Below are positions 10,893 through 22,207 of a DNA stretch of 64,000 bases, one piece after another (within the stretch, counting starts at the first letter, position 1; each line of letters starts with the position of its first letter). The notes under the pieces were generated by a model. The model saw only the letters and a list, made by a program, of their open reading frames with translations, did not search any database and was not told the DNA's origin. The stretch spans positions 33,013,492 through 33,077,491 of the forward strand of contig OX637402.1 in assembly GCA_951799425.1 (NCBI GenBank). Direction: 5' to 3'. The stretch is from Ilex aquifolium (Eukaryota > Streptophyta > Magnoliopsida > Aquifoliales > Aquifoliaceae). Both the position numbers and the translations under genes were made by a program.

Positions 10893-12735
10893 ATGGATGA
10901 CGGTGGGCATCGTGAAAATGGAAGACATAAACCACCTCAGGGTCAGGTATCTAGAAGCAAGTAGTTTCTGCCAATGAAAGAATTACATGGGTTATGCATT
11001 GCTATAAGATTTCCTTCCAAACTTCATTGCTATGGATAGTTGCTTAATGACTCTTATTTCAGTGGTTGATGCAACAGCCATCGATGAAACAAATAATGGC
11101 CATTATGGCTGAAAGAGATGCTGCTATTCAAGAAAGAAATTTGGCCCTTTCCGAGAAAAAGACTGCCTTGGCCGAGCGAGACATGGCTATGCTACAACGA
11201 GATTCAGCTATTGCTGAAAGAAATAATGCCATTATGGAGCGAGACAATGCCATTGCCACTCTTCAGTATAGGGAGAACTCCATGAATAGTGGTAATATGT
11301 CTCCATGTCCACCGGGATGCCAGATCGCACGTGGGGTGAAGCACATGCATCATCCGCAGCAGCATATACATCATCAGCCACAATTGGGTGAAGCTTCATA
11401 CAATAACAGGGATATGCACATAAATGATGCCATCCCAATGTCACCGGTTGCTCTGGAACCTGCAAAGTCCCGACGAACTAAACGTACGAAGGAGGTGAAG
11501 GCAACAACATCCAACAAGAAGACTTCAAAATCGTCAAAGAAGGTTAAAAGGGAAGGTGAGGACTTGAATAAAACAATGTTTGGTAAGTCACATGAGTGGA
11601 AGGGTGGGCAGGAAATGGGGGGTGGTGGCGGACAACTGGGTTTATCGAAGCCGGATTGGAAAGATCAAGACCTGGGGCTGAACCAGGTTGCATTTGATGA
11701 TTCAACCATGCCAGTGCCAGTTTGCTCATGCACTGGATTCCTAAGGCCATGCTACAAATGGGGAAATGGAGGTTGGCAATCTTCGTGCTGCACGACCACC
11801 ATGTCGATGTATCCACTGCCAGCAGTACCTAACAAGCGTCATGCCCGAGTTGGTGGTCGGAAAATGAGTGGGAGTGCATTTAATAAACTGATTAGCCGGC
11901 TTGCTGCAGAAGGCCATGATCTGTCGAATCCAGTTGATCTGAAGGACAACTGGGCAAAGCATGGAACAAATCGCTACATCACCATTAAGTAAATGTCTAG
12001 AAATTGGCATGAATGTGTGAAAATCCAGAAACAGCATCTGGTGAATGGTGATCAGGTACGTGTCCTCAATTCTTCTTTGATTATATGGGAAGAAGGGATT
12101 TTGGTTAATTGCCTATGAATAGGAGACGCTAGCCTAGCTAATTTACTTTATTGCAAGCCTTTTGAATCCCCTTTCCTTTTCCCAAACCAAAAAAAACAAA
12201 AACAAAAACCGCTAGTCCCCTTTTCTTGCCATTCTCATGTTGGTAATCACTTGCTCTTGCTTTCCCTCTTTTCTTCTTCTTTTTTCCCCCTGTAAAATTA
12301 TTTGGAGGAAGGATGAAGAGCTGTTGGCATTTTGTTGGTATATGAATAGCTAAATTTGGTGAACTTGAAGCATCTACCCCCTATGACCGGAGATAATGGT
12401 AAAGCAAGGTTGTACGTACCTCAAATTGTCTTCTTGTACTTGTATTAACGTTATTGTTAAAGTTATTATAGTGTTGCTTGTCCAACCCTTTCTTTCTTCA
12501 GCCTTTATATAATATGGTTATGCCCATACCCTGGGCCGGAATTAACTGGGTTTATATATCCTTTCAATCACGATGATCAAGAGTTGTTTCGTTTCTTAAT
12601 ATGTTTTAAACGAGTGCTGCATTGGTCTTTGTTCATGATATTTCATTTTCTTGTTATATTTCCACCATTTACTCTTCGTTTCCTTTTTCCCTAGACTTGC
12701 TTTAACATCAGCTGCTTCACAACTGAACTAAGACC
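10463..12735 (+). repeat. Local segmental duplication, unit B (BPC gene)
   Basis: Second copy of unit 107-2280, same orientation, about 10.36 kb downstream. Homology starts inside the leader intron near GCAATTCTTTCAAAAGTC and ends in the 3' flank near ACTTGCTTTAACATCA. Confidence 0.85.
10893..11992 (+). CDS. BPC6-like: BBR/BPC GAGA-binding transcription factor, copy B
   Basis: Coding exons 10893-10946 and 11063-11992, 327 residues, same splice sites and frame as copy A. The coiled coil, basic segment and pentacysteine DNA-binding domain are all present, including [10 protein letters not shown], the [14 protein letters not shown] core and the NRYITIK end. Seven residue differences from copy A lie in the coiled coil and the linker; the DNA-binding domain is identical. 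This copy has its full leader exon and intron in the window, so it may be the original, but that cannot be decided here. Both copies look functional. Confidence 0.95.
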
Positions 12736-13132
12736 CAACAAGACTATACAATAATTCTCGGACCCTGATTGAGATAATTCATTTAGGATTGCAAAACCAC
12801 CAAAGCATCTTCAAAAGTAATTCTGTCCATTGTCATCCCTCATAACAAGGTTGAATATGGGAGAAACTCCTTTGATGTGTCCGTTTCTGTCCACAAGTCA
12901 TATGTTCATGAACACTAATACTTGGTAAAAGAAAACATTATATTTGATAAAGAAGAAAAATAAGAATGATGAAAAAATAAATAGATTAATTTTCTTTCTT
13001 ACTTGTCAAAATCAATCCCTCTAAAATTAAAAATAAAAATAAATAAAAAATTGTGTTAAAATATATATATATATATATATATATCATACTTATCAATTAT
13101 ATATATATCATATTTATCAATTATATATTATA
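12736..13132. other. Intergenic AT-rich spacer
   Basis: Non-coding, with an (AT)n microsatellite near 13,058-13,084 and short TATCAATTATAT repeats up to the Helitron boundary. No gene seen. Confidence 0.6.
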
Positions 13133-13414
13133 CTAGTAATTGTCCGTGCCTGAAAGCACGGCGTAACGAAAAATTAAATTAAAACTCGAAAAATCCTACG
13201 TTACCTAAATACTCTTTACAACCTAAAACAATCTGTCAATTTGAAAACAAGGTAGTCTATACTATTATCCAAAAATTTCGGCATAATTTTCTTTAAAAAT
13301 AAGAACTCATAAAAATCTAAACCTGCCGACAGAACTTACAATCATACATAACAATCATCATAATTCACTATACCACCACAATAATCAATACATACCCAAT
13401 CATCAACACATATC

Positions 13415-14951
13415 TTTTTTTTTTTTTTTTTTAAAGAAAGAGAGAAATTTTATTTTCCAAAACTCATGAATTACAAGAATCAAAGAACAGATTGTTCTAA
13501 AAGTATGAAAAAAGATGGTTTAATCCTTCGATGGATAAAACCATTTGTAATTACATTGTAAAAGCCTCTTTGACTTGAAACAGTTCCTGCCTCCAGCTCC
13601 ATGCTTCAGTTCAAAAGTCAGAACAGTGCAGCACCAACAAACTGATCAGACTGCTAAATGCCAGACAATCAGAATGCTCAAATCCTGCCCAGTCTTCCCA
13701 GCAGGTACTCTCAGACCACAGATAGCCTGATCATCATCCAACTCCATGCCTTTGATCATAGACAAGCACCTTCTTCAGTCTGGCAGTGGGCACCCTACTC
13801 TGATCTTGTTGCAGAAGCAATCTTCCATCAACTGGCAGCATACCACTTTCAAAAAAATCAGAACACCCACCAGATTTTACTCAGCACAGTACCACAAGCA
13901 GCATCATCCATAGTCATCAAACACAAACTTCCTACGTTTCCTTAGCACAGGCAAACAACACCTATCTTGTGCTACAGCCATTTTCACCTCCACAGGAATA
14001 TTCAACTCATCAGAAAAATCAGTAGTTCTTCTTGTCAACACAGCATGATTAGCCAGTCTATCAGCAACATTGTTTGCTTCTCTGAAAATGTGAGATATTT
14101 GACATTCACCAATACTTAATAGCTCTTTTATTTGGTCCAGAAAACCCAAAAGAGGCCAAGCACATTCACAGACCCCCAAAATAGAGTTGACCAACACTAA
14201 TGAATCACTTTCCACCAAAATGTTACAAGACAACAACCCATGTCTTCGTATTAGTTGCAATCCATCCAGTAATGCCCTAAATTCAGCAACCATGTTAGAG
14301 CATTCCTCATAAAAAAAAGAAGCTGCCAAAATCAACCTTCCCCATTCATTTCTTAATACCACACCACCCCCTGCCAGACCTGGATTGCATTTAGACGCCC
14401 CATCAGAGTTCATTTTTAACATACCAGCAGGAGGCATCAACCATTCAACCCAAACAGTTCTGTAAATGAAATGACCTGAAGAAACAATATGTAACTGATT
14501 TAAAAAAGCTATCCCATTAGCATCATCCTTCACCCTGGGTCTAATATTCTTTACTTGATATCTAAGTAGACTACACACTCTGCCAATGATAGACAAAGAA
14601 TGCAATCTCCCATCCCCATACATTCTTCTACATCTCTCCAACCAAATTTGCCAATAGACAACCAAAGCAAGACCTCTCAGTAATTCATGCCCCAAAGAAT
14701 TCTTCTTAAACACTCTACTTAATCTCATAAACCTCATTAATGGAGATTCACCAGAAATAATCTGAAAACCCCCAATTATTGCAAATCTCCTCCACACAGA
14801 TGAAGCATAAGCACACTGCACAAAAAGATGATCAGGGTTTTCATCATCATGTAAGCACATACAACATTTACTCACCATAGAAACACCCACCCTCCTGAAA
14901 TTTGAGTCTAAAGGAAGAGCTTTGAATAGAATTTTTTTGGGTTCCATTTAC
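13415..14951 (-). mobile_element. 5'-truncated LINE insertion
   Basis: Minus-strand non-LTR retrotransposon end. The poly-A tail appears as poly-T from 13,415, followed by about 470 bases of 3' UTR and then the end of the second ORF. It is flanked by a perfect 15-bp target duplication, TCATCAACACATATC, at 13,400-13,414 and 14,952-14,966. The reading frame is uninterrupted, which suggests a fairly recent insertion. The target is Helitron-internal repeat sequence, so the LINE came later. Confidence 0.9.
13904..14947 (-). CDS. LINE ORF2 C-terminal part: zf-RVT and RNase H domains
   Basis: 347-codon open frame. A reverse-transcriptase zinc-binding motif occupies residues 28-45 (CCMC...H...C). 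A plant LINE-type RNase H (RVT_3) domain follows with its acidic residues in place: D182 in NSDGASKCNPG, E222 in AEFRALLDGL, D248 in VESDSLVLV and D296 in NNVADRLAN. The endonuclease and reverse transcriptase parts are absent because of 5' truncation. The ATG lies a few bases inside the insertion and is a chance start, so this is most likely not a working gene. Confidence 0.85.
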   Translation of the reverse strand: MEPKKILFKALPLDSNFRRVGVSMVSKCCMCLHDDENPDHLFVQCAYASSVWRRFAIIGGFQIISGESPLMRFMRLSRVFKKNSLGHELLRGLALVVYWQIWLERCRRMYGDGRLHSLSIIGRVCSLLRYQVKNIRPRVKDDANGIAFLNQLHIVSSGHFIYRTVWVEWLMPPAGMLKMNSDGASKCNPGLAGGGVVLRNEWGRLILAASFFYEECSNMVAEFRALLDGLQLIRRHGLLSCNILVESDSLVLVNSILGVCECAWPLLGFLDQIKELLSIGECQISHIFREANNVADRLANHAVLTRRTTDFSDELNIPVEVKMAVAQDRCCLPVLRKRRKFVFDDYG

Positions 14952-15514
14952 TCATCAACACATATCCAACCACCAAAACATAAAGCTAGTCTCTATTAAT
15001 TTCAAGAAATTTGGGCAGAGTTTCCTCAAAAAATGGAGGTCAAAAAAAATCTAAATCTGTCCATAAAACTTACAATTATACATATCAACCAGTTTTACGG
15101 TACTACGTAAACGTACCAGTTAATTCCCCAAACTATTTAATTTAAACAATTGAAATTAATATAGTCCCCAAATATTATTTGGAAACTATTTCGGCAAAAT
15201 TTACTCTAAAAATAAGAACCCAAAAAAATCTCAACCTATCTACAAAAATCAAAGCCTTTTGAATGCACAATACAATCAAATCAAAGCTAAAAATTCAACT
15301 TGGTTTCCTTTGAAAATAGAAGACCATGAAATACTAATATATACAAAACTGAAAAACAAACGTAACAATCCCCTAACATCAATGATTCATACCCAACCAC
15401 CAAAACAATCAGCAATTTCAAATCAAGCTAAACATATCCTCATAATAGTGAAATTAGTTCATCATACTAAACTCAATAGTAAAAAAAAAATCACGCAAAT
15501 TCGATTAAGTTGAT

Positions 15515-15545
15515 ATAGTAATTGTCATTGCATAAAGATACGAAG
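15515..15545 (-). repeat. Degenerate internal Helitron 3'-end motif
   Basis: ATAGTAATTGTCATTGCA followed by CGAAGTAACG corresponds to the 3' end at 13,133 (ACTAGTAATTGTCCGTGC ... GGCGTAACG), with a decayed hairpin. The following 150 bases also resemble the block at 13,165-13,415, so the Helitron 3' region is present more than once. Confidence 0.5.
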
Positions 15546-16060
15546 TAACGAAAACTTAAATTAGAACTTGAAGAATATTATTGTGTCTAATGGCACTTTG
15601 CAAACTAAAATAAATGGTTAATTTGAAATAATTTTGTTAACATTTGCTTTAATTAAATAGATTGAAATCAATCAAGCCCCCACTAATTTTTCAAAAAATT
15701 TGGCAAAACTTCCTATAAAAATAGGAGCTCAAGAAAATTTCAACCTGTCTACAAAACTCACAATCATACAGAACAATCATAATAATGTCCCGTACACCAC
15801 TACAATTCAATTCTATTTCCACCACAATCATCATACATCACAACTTAATTCCATACTCAACCATCAATTCACATCAAAACCAAACATATCCTCATAACAA
15901 TGTTTAATTAGTTCATTCTTTAATCCACATAGTTGTGCCTAAACATAATAAATAAGATTAAAGAATGACCAAAAAACGTAATTATATATAGTCATTTGTA
16001 AAATGAGTCATTCTTTAATCTAGTTTATCAAAATGACAAAATGAGTCATTTATCTACACG

Positions 16061-16895
16061 TTATTGTAAAAACAGTTTCTCCATCACAGTCTTGAATGTA
16101 ATTGTATCAATCCAAATCCGCAGCTTCCAACTGGGAGAATGTACAACAATCTAGCATTTACAAAAACAATTAAATTTAGTACACAATAGAAAATTTTAAA
16201 TTATAAACTTGAAAATAAAAAATAAACTATAAAAAATAAATTTAGTTACCTTATTCAAACAACCCCATTGAAAAAGATGGGTTGTATTTAGTCTTTTTAA
16301 CTCCTGCACTGCTTCATCCCAATTCTATAGATGAAATAACATAAATAAAACGTTTAATCAATAAAATAACATTGTTAAAATGTTAGCAATTTAATACCAC
16401 TTGGCACGAAGTACTTACCTTTTCCTTGTCAGAAGAGGTTGATATTATTTTTCCTTTACACTTTGTATTTGCAGTTACGACTGCTCTTTCCTTTGCCTTT
16501 CAGATAGTAAGCATAGATAAGTGAAGTCATTATATAGAAAAAAAAGTTCTAATCTATAAACAAACTGATGTGTCATGACACTACCTTAGAAATGAGGATG
16601 CAATTGAGTTCGCGTTCGTCGCGGATCACAACACTAACATTACTTTTCTTGAGCAATTGAACCTATACATGAATATGCATTTAACAGGTAAATGAACACA
16701 AACTATATGAGAAAAAATTATTAAGAATATGAGTGATATGAAACTCATCTTACGGTTTTCTCTAAGTCTTCATCAATCTGTAAAAAGATGCGTGAAAATA
16801 AAGTGAAATAAATATGTGAATATTTTGCGGTGCCGAAAAAAAAAAAAATAGAAGATGTTTAAACTCACACGACCAAAAATGGTGAGATCTTTCAT
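16061..16895 (-). CDS. Unrecognised six-exon small protein gene inside the Helitron block
   Basis: Six exons on the minus strand: 16869-16895, 16754-16777, 16585-16662, 16419-16496, 16250-16324 and 16061-16150. Every intron (88-99 bases) is GT-AG and falls between codons, every exon is a multiple of three, and together they read open for 123 residues to a TAA at 16,061. The product starts MKDLTIFGR. Exon 3 reads VQLLKKSNVSVVIRDERELN, exon 5 contains NWDEAVQELKRL, and the protein ends FKTVMEKLFLQ. An in-frame TGA two codons before the ATG supports this start. I do not recognise the family: no signal peptide, membrane segment or known motif is evident, and the protein is Lys-rich. It may be a captured fragment of a larger host gene or a real small gene. 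The regular splice structure is the main evidence. Confidence 0.55.
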
Positions 16896-17617
16896 TTTTC
16901 AATGTTGAGAGTTTGCAGTGGTACACTATGATGGCTACAAATATAAGAAACAGAGTAAATTAAAAAATTAGAAATATTCGTTAAATACACATTCATTTTG
17001 TTGTAAAATTGCTAAAAACACATCATAACCTCTATTTCATACTACTTGACATACAATCTCTATCAATTAACACACAATAAACCTCTATTTCAAGTAACAT
17101 TCATCGAATCAAGATACTAAAAAATCAAATTGAAATTTCACAAACTATATTCAACACCCAATTTAAAAATAAATTACTCTACAAAATGAACACTCAATAA
17201 TTCTCAACTCAACATATGCACAAACAACCTAACATTCGTAACTAAAAAAAAAGACATTCAATTAAATACTCAATTAAAAGACACCCAAACTAAACACCCA
17301 ATTAAAATACATTTCAATTAAAATTTTGATTTAATTTTCTTTGTTCTTTTAAAATATTTAGACAATTTTTCCTAAAAACAGGACCCAAAAAAAATATGAT
17401 TCTTGAAGTCTGATCCATTAAGAATGTTCTTTGCAGCTCTATGTGAAAGGGTGTACTATTTGAAGATACTCGTGAAGACAAATTTCAATAAAGAGATAGA
17501 GAAAACACAACTTTAATAATAAAAAGTTCATAAATTTAAACTGAAAACCTATAAAATTCATATACTTGAAATTATATACCTAATTAGAAATGGGAAAACT
17601 TGAAGGTCTTATATCCC

Positions 17618-17650
17618 TAGACACACATTAACCCGTGCCTGAAGGCATTG
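17618..17650 (-). repeat. Internal Helitron 3'-end-like motif
   Basis: On the minus strand GCCTTCAGGCACGGGTTAAT is followed by GTGTGTCTAG, close to the family 3' end, but the base after CTAG is G and not T. It may be a decayed end of a nested element. Confidence 0.5.
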
Positions 17651-19449
17651 TCCAATTCAACAGAAGTTTTAATTATTAGATTTACTAAGCTCTACTCTAG
17701 ATTAATTTTTATTTTTTAATTAAATTTTGATTTAATTTTCTTTGTTCTTTTAAAATATTTAGACTAATTTTTTACTAAAAACAGGACCCAAAAAAATATA
17801 TGATTCTTAATAGACAATTACTATGTCACAATAAATCCAACCCAAATTCAATTATTAGACTCAATATCACACCTCAATCCAAGCTTAATATATACAAAAT
17901 TACAACCATCCCAATAATATAAACACTGGTGATGAAAGGTAAGATACAAAAAACATCAATTTGTTAGTTCTTTAACTTGTATACACAATTTTCATAACCA
18001 AACTACAACGTAACACGCATTCGATACTACAAAAGATGAAAAGAAACACAGTTGACATAAAAAATACAATGTTATTTCTTAAAGTGCCCAAACTCATAAC
18101 CAAAATCCAATTTTCTTTCTCAACATCGCACATTAACACTTCATGTCACCAACTGCAGAAAGCACACAAAGAAATTGTACAGTTTTGATAAACATAATAT
18201 ATTCCACCACAATTGGTATACCAAGTTCACAAAAACTACTGATAAAATCTTCCTTTTTAGTCCTAATGGACACTTCTTACATCAAACAACAACATAAGCT
18301 AATACATACTTTGAAAGGCTCTACGTAACACAAAGAATCATACATTCGGAAAAAAAAAAATTAAGCATGTGTTTTGAAACTATAGGCATGCATTTTAAAT
18401 TGCTTCCACATAAAACACTCCAAACTTCGTACATCCATGAAGCATGCATTTTAAAACTATACGCATTTGACTAAAACCTCTTGGTAGTCCCATTGAAAAA
18501 TTTTCCATGTCTTTTGTTAAGTAAGAAAAGCTTTATTCCACCGTCAAAGTAAACCTATCAAACAAACTCGAGTCAAAGTACAACAATTAGCTTATGATTT
18601 GCTTAAAATCAAAAAAATCAAGCACAGACATATATTTGCTTATGATTTTAAAAAGAATGCTTCATGGGTGTATCATTAAAATTAAAGCCATCGCGCACAC
18701 ATGAAAATTATAAGATTTCATTCATTGCAAACCACATTAATTCTCATAAACTATACCAAACAAACTCTTCCAATCCAATCTCACCAATCCAAACAAACTC
18801 ACTTAGAGTGTCATAAACCCTACTAATTCAATTTTCACTCATTCCATTCTCACCAATTTAATTATCATCCAATCCAACAGTTGCAATAAGTGAAACTACA
18901 ACCATGATATCATACCAAACATTAAAGATTAGTTGAACTCATTACGTTTTTAATGATTTAGAAAATAATCTTAAGAAACAAAATTCTCTTCAAATCAAAC
19001 CTACTTACAAAATCGAGTTCAAATTAGTAATCTAGCAAATTAAAAAAAATATGAAAAACAAAAAAAAAAACAAAACAAAATATCACTTCCAACTCTTTAT
19101 ATCCCACCACTATAAAAAATAACCCCACAACCATCCACACAACATAACCACCAAGATAACAAAAATAATGTAGCAAAATCCACTCAAGCATAAAAATTCC
19201 CTATTGAAGCACAAAAAATTCTCATAATCATAATTTCAATCAGTAATATTGTAGCAAAATCTAACACTAATTACAATAATATAGGTGATTAAAACAATCA
19301 CTCAAAAGATAACTACAATGATTTCATAGGCAAAAAACTCGAATTATGATTTCTTCCGCATGATCTACTTGGAATAGTCCCCTCAAATGTCAGAGCAAAC
19401 CCAAAAAAAACCAATCATCATTTAGCAAATAGTAGTAACAACTGGAGTT

Positions 19450-19705
19450 TAAATTTTGTGTGATTGCGTGAGAGAGAGAAGTAATGTGTGTGTGTTTGTG
19501 CGAGGGGTTACGCGTGTCAATGTGAGAGAAAGAGAAGCATAAGGGGGGGAAATTGGGTGAGGGAGTTAGCAACAGGGGGGACAGAGAGTGAGAGAGAGAG
19601 AGAGAAAAAAACAAAAGGGGTAAGGGTTTGCGGAGATGACATATGGAAATGTTAGGTTTGGGAGAGGGGAGAGGGGAGAGGGGAGAGGGGAGAGGGGAGA
19701 GAAGG
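19450..19705 (+). repeat. GA-rich and GGGGA low-complexity tract
   Basis: GAGAGA runs followed by about five copies of GGGGAGA. Open frames here on either strand are compositional. A similar GA-rich stretch occurs near 23,500-24,140. Confidence 0.7.
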
Positions 19706-20780
19706 GTGAAAGGTTTATGTGGTGCTGCGGTGCCACATGTATGTGATACAATATTTATGAAGAACAAAAGAAATAAGAACAATAGAATGAAGGATATGTA
19801 CACATTATCCATTGATGGAAGGAAACGAAAGAATCCAACGATTTCACTGTATGCTACATGCTATTAAATCCTAGAAATCAATAGAATATGTCTTAATCAC
19901 AGGTCATGTATACAAAATTGCACATGAAAAGAGACTAAATGTTCCCACTTTAGTTTCTTCTTCATTCAATTAACTCCTTAGCAACCAAACTATTGAGATA
20001 AAAAATGTGGAGCACTGCATAAAGGACAATAAATACCTCCTCCTTCAATTGTAGCCAACTTACTCGACACAATCAATTATTCTGCAAAAGGACAATATGA
20101 AAAGCAATTGTTTTCAGCATATTCACAAACGCTTGGAAACAAATTAATTAAGGTAATAAGTTCAAACTTAATATTTTTCATACATCACAGTGTATTCCTG
20201 TTTATTCCATGCCCTTCTGTGAACAGATTTAATAGTTCTCGAGAGACTTATGCTTCATGATTCCAAACGGAGGGAACCAAATATGATAAAATATACAGAA
20301 AATCAAGAGTAAGTTGAAATATAAACATTGGCTATTAATCTATGAAGCATTCAAATATGCTTCAAAGACATTATACCAATAATCCTCAACCTAATTAATC
20401 CAAGTCTTAGAAAATAAGCTGATTTTTTGGACATGTAACCATAAAAAAACAACTACAGAAAATCCACAAAAAATAGACATCAAAACACCCGAAGAGATAG
20501 AAAATTTATTTATGCGTCTAGGACCCAAAAGTTCTGTAAGACCTATAACCACCACAACAAATGAAAATAAATAGATCAAATCAATAACCATGAAGGAAAT
20601 TTTTATTATAGTTTAAATTCTTAAATTATGTCAATAGTTTAATTTTTTTACTTTTGATGGATAGTTTCAAGAAATTCTATGTAGGTAATGTTTTATCAAG
20701 TTTAATGTGTGCAATATAATCATTGCTTGACTTTTTATGTTTTTTTCGATCAATATTCAATTTTTTAAAATTGCAAAGTG

Positions 20781-20804
20781 CCTTTAGGCACGGGTAATCG
20801 CTAG
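20781..20804 (+). repeat. Plus-strand Helitron 3' end inside the block
   Basis: GTGCCTTTAGGCACGGG then TAATCG and CTAG|T: a good family 3' terminus in the opposite orientation to the block ends. No matching 5' TC end was found upstream on the plus strand. Confidence 0.65.
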
Positions 20805-21959
20805 TACTATGATTATCAATTTGCAAGAATAGACTATCAAAAAGCTAAATTTACTTGAAGTAATTACCAATAGGAATATATTGCAGCCAATATTGAGAAA
20901 ATATTCGCGCTCACTGTTGTGATGTTCAACGCCTTTAACAAAACCTGAAATAAAAAATAAAAAGTTTAGAAAAAGTGTTGGCAAAAATCAAAACATAGAA
21001 AACTCGCTAAGTAACCATTCAAACTTTACCTAGAAACGTGAGTGCGATGTTGAAACTCTTAAGACAACTGATAAAGTAACATTTATTTGCTCTTTGAATA
21101 GATTAGAATTTTGTGAAAAATAATAATTAGAACTTCGCCTAATTATTCGGAACCAAAAGATACGAAACCATTAAGCTCCAAATGTTTGTGCACCAAATAA
21201 TCAATTGAAGCAAAAGAAATGCAATCATGAATCCCAAAAATCACAACAAATTGAACCTATTGCAAAACTTGCATAAAATCAAACCTACTTACAAAACTCG
21301 GTGCAAATTGTACCTAACGCAAACCTAATAACAAAAGGTCTCAATAAGGTGTAGTTTTATGAATGCATGGAAAATCAAACAAATTGGTGGACAAATAGAT
21401 ACTACATTGCATGTCTGGCAATTAACCTCAACAATATCTTCAAGAAACCCAAATAATTATTAACAAGGAAAAAAATTTCTCAAGCAGCATTACATGGAAG
21501 ACATTACCACCACTAAGTTTATAAAAAATAGCCAACATATGCTAGAAAACAAAACCACTCTCAAGCAATACAATAGTAGCTAACCTCGATAGTTGAATGG
21601 GCGGGAATGTTTAGATAGAATTTCCTCTAAAAATAGTATCCCAAAAAAGTTAAACATGTATACACGATTCATAACCACCAAACAGGACGCACAATCACAC
21701 CATAGACATATCAAAACGAAATCATATATTAAAAATGAATTCCTTAACAACATACAAATGATATAAAGACAAAATAGGATTACCAATTACATTCAATTTA
21801 TAAAAAGTATAAAAAGTTAAACAACTGACTAAAAAACTAAATTCAATTCTGTACTCTAATTTCAATTCTAGAATAACATATTCCCAATTCAATGTATGTG
21901 CATTTAAATATAACTTTCGAGCAAAAGAATAATAGCAATCAATAAAATTAGGAGCAATC

Positions 21960-22207
21960 AAAGGAGTCTCCCTGCCTTGAGAGCTAGAAGTCTGTTGATT
22001 GGCAATTATGAGGAAGATGCAGGCTGCTCAGTTGCTTGGTGAACTGCCTGCGCCGAAAATGTAAATTCGTTCATTCTTTTTAAGAACCATTGTTTTTTTA
22101 ATTTTGATTTTGGTTCTTTGTAAAGAGCAGGGTTGTAAGCTTTTGTTTTCATTGTAACATTTTTTGAGCTATGAAATAAAGTGTTGATTTGTTTGAAAAA
22201 AAAAATC
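21960..22207 (+). mobile_element. Short retroposed fragment with poly-A tail
   Basis: About 245 bases of balanced composition in AT-rich surroundings. It contains a polyadenylation signal (GAAATAAAG) about 25 bases before a run of 10 A. This looks like the 3' end of a LINE or other poly-A transcript inserted on the plus strand. A clean target duplication was not found. Confidence 0.45.

Noticed and set aside
13058-13135. Direct repeats near the Helitron edge considered as CRISPR-like or satellite
   Set aside because: Only a short AT microsatellite with TATCAATT repeats; CRISPR arrays do not occur in plant nuclei.
19390-19867. Pro/Ser/Leu-rich 140-codon minus frame and Gly/Glu-rich plus frame
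   Set aside because: Compositional frames of a GA-rich repeat, no domain or splice support.
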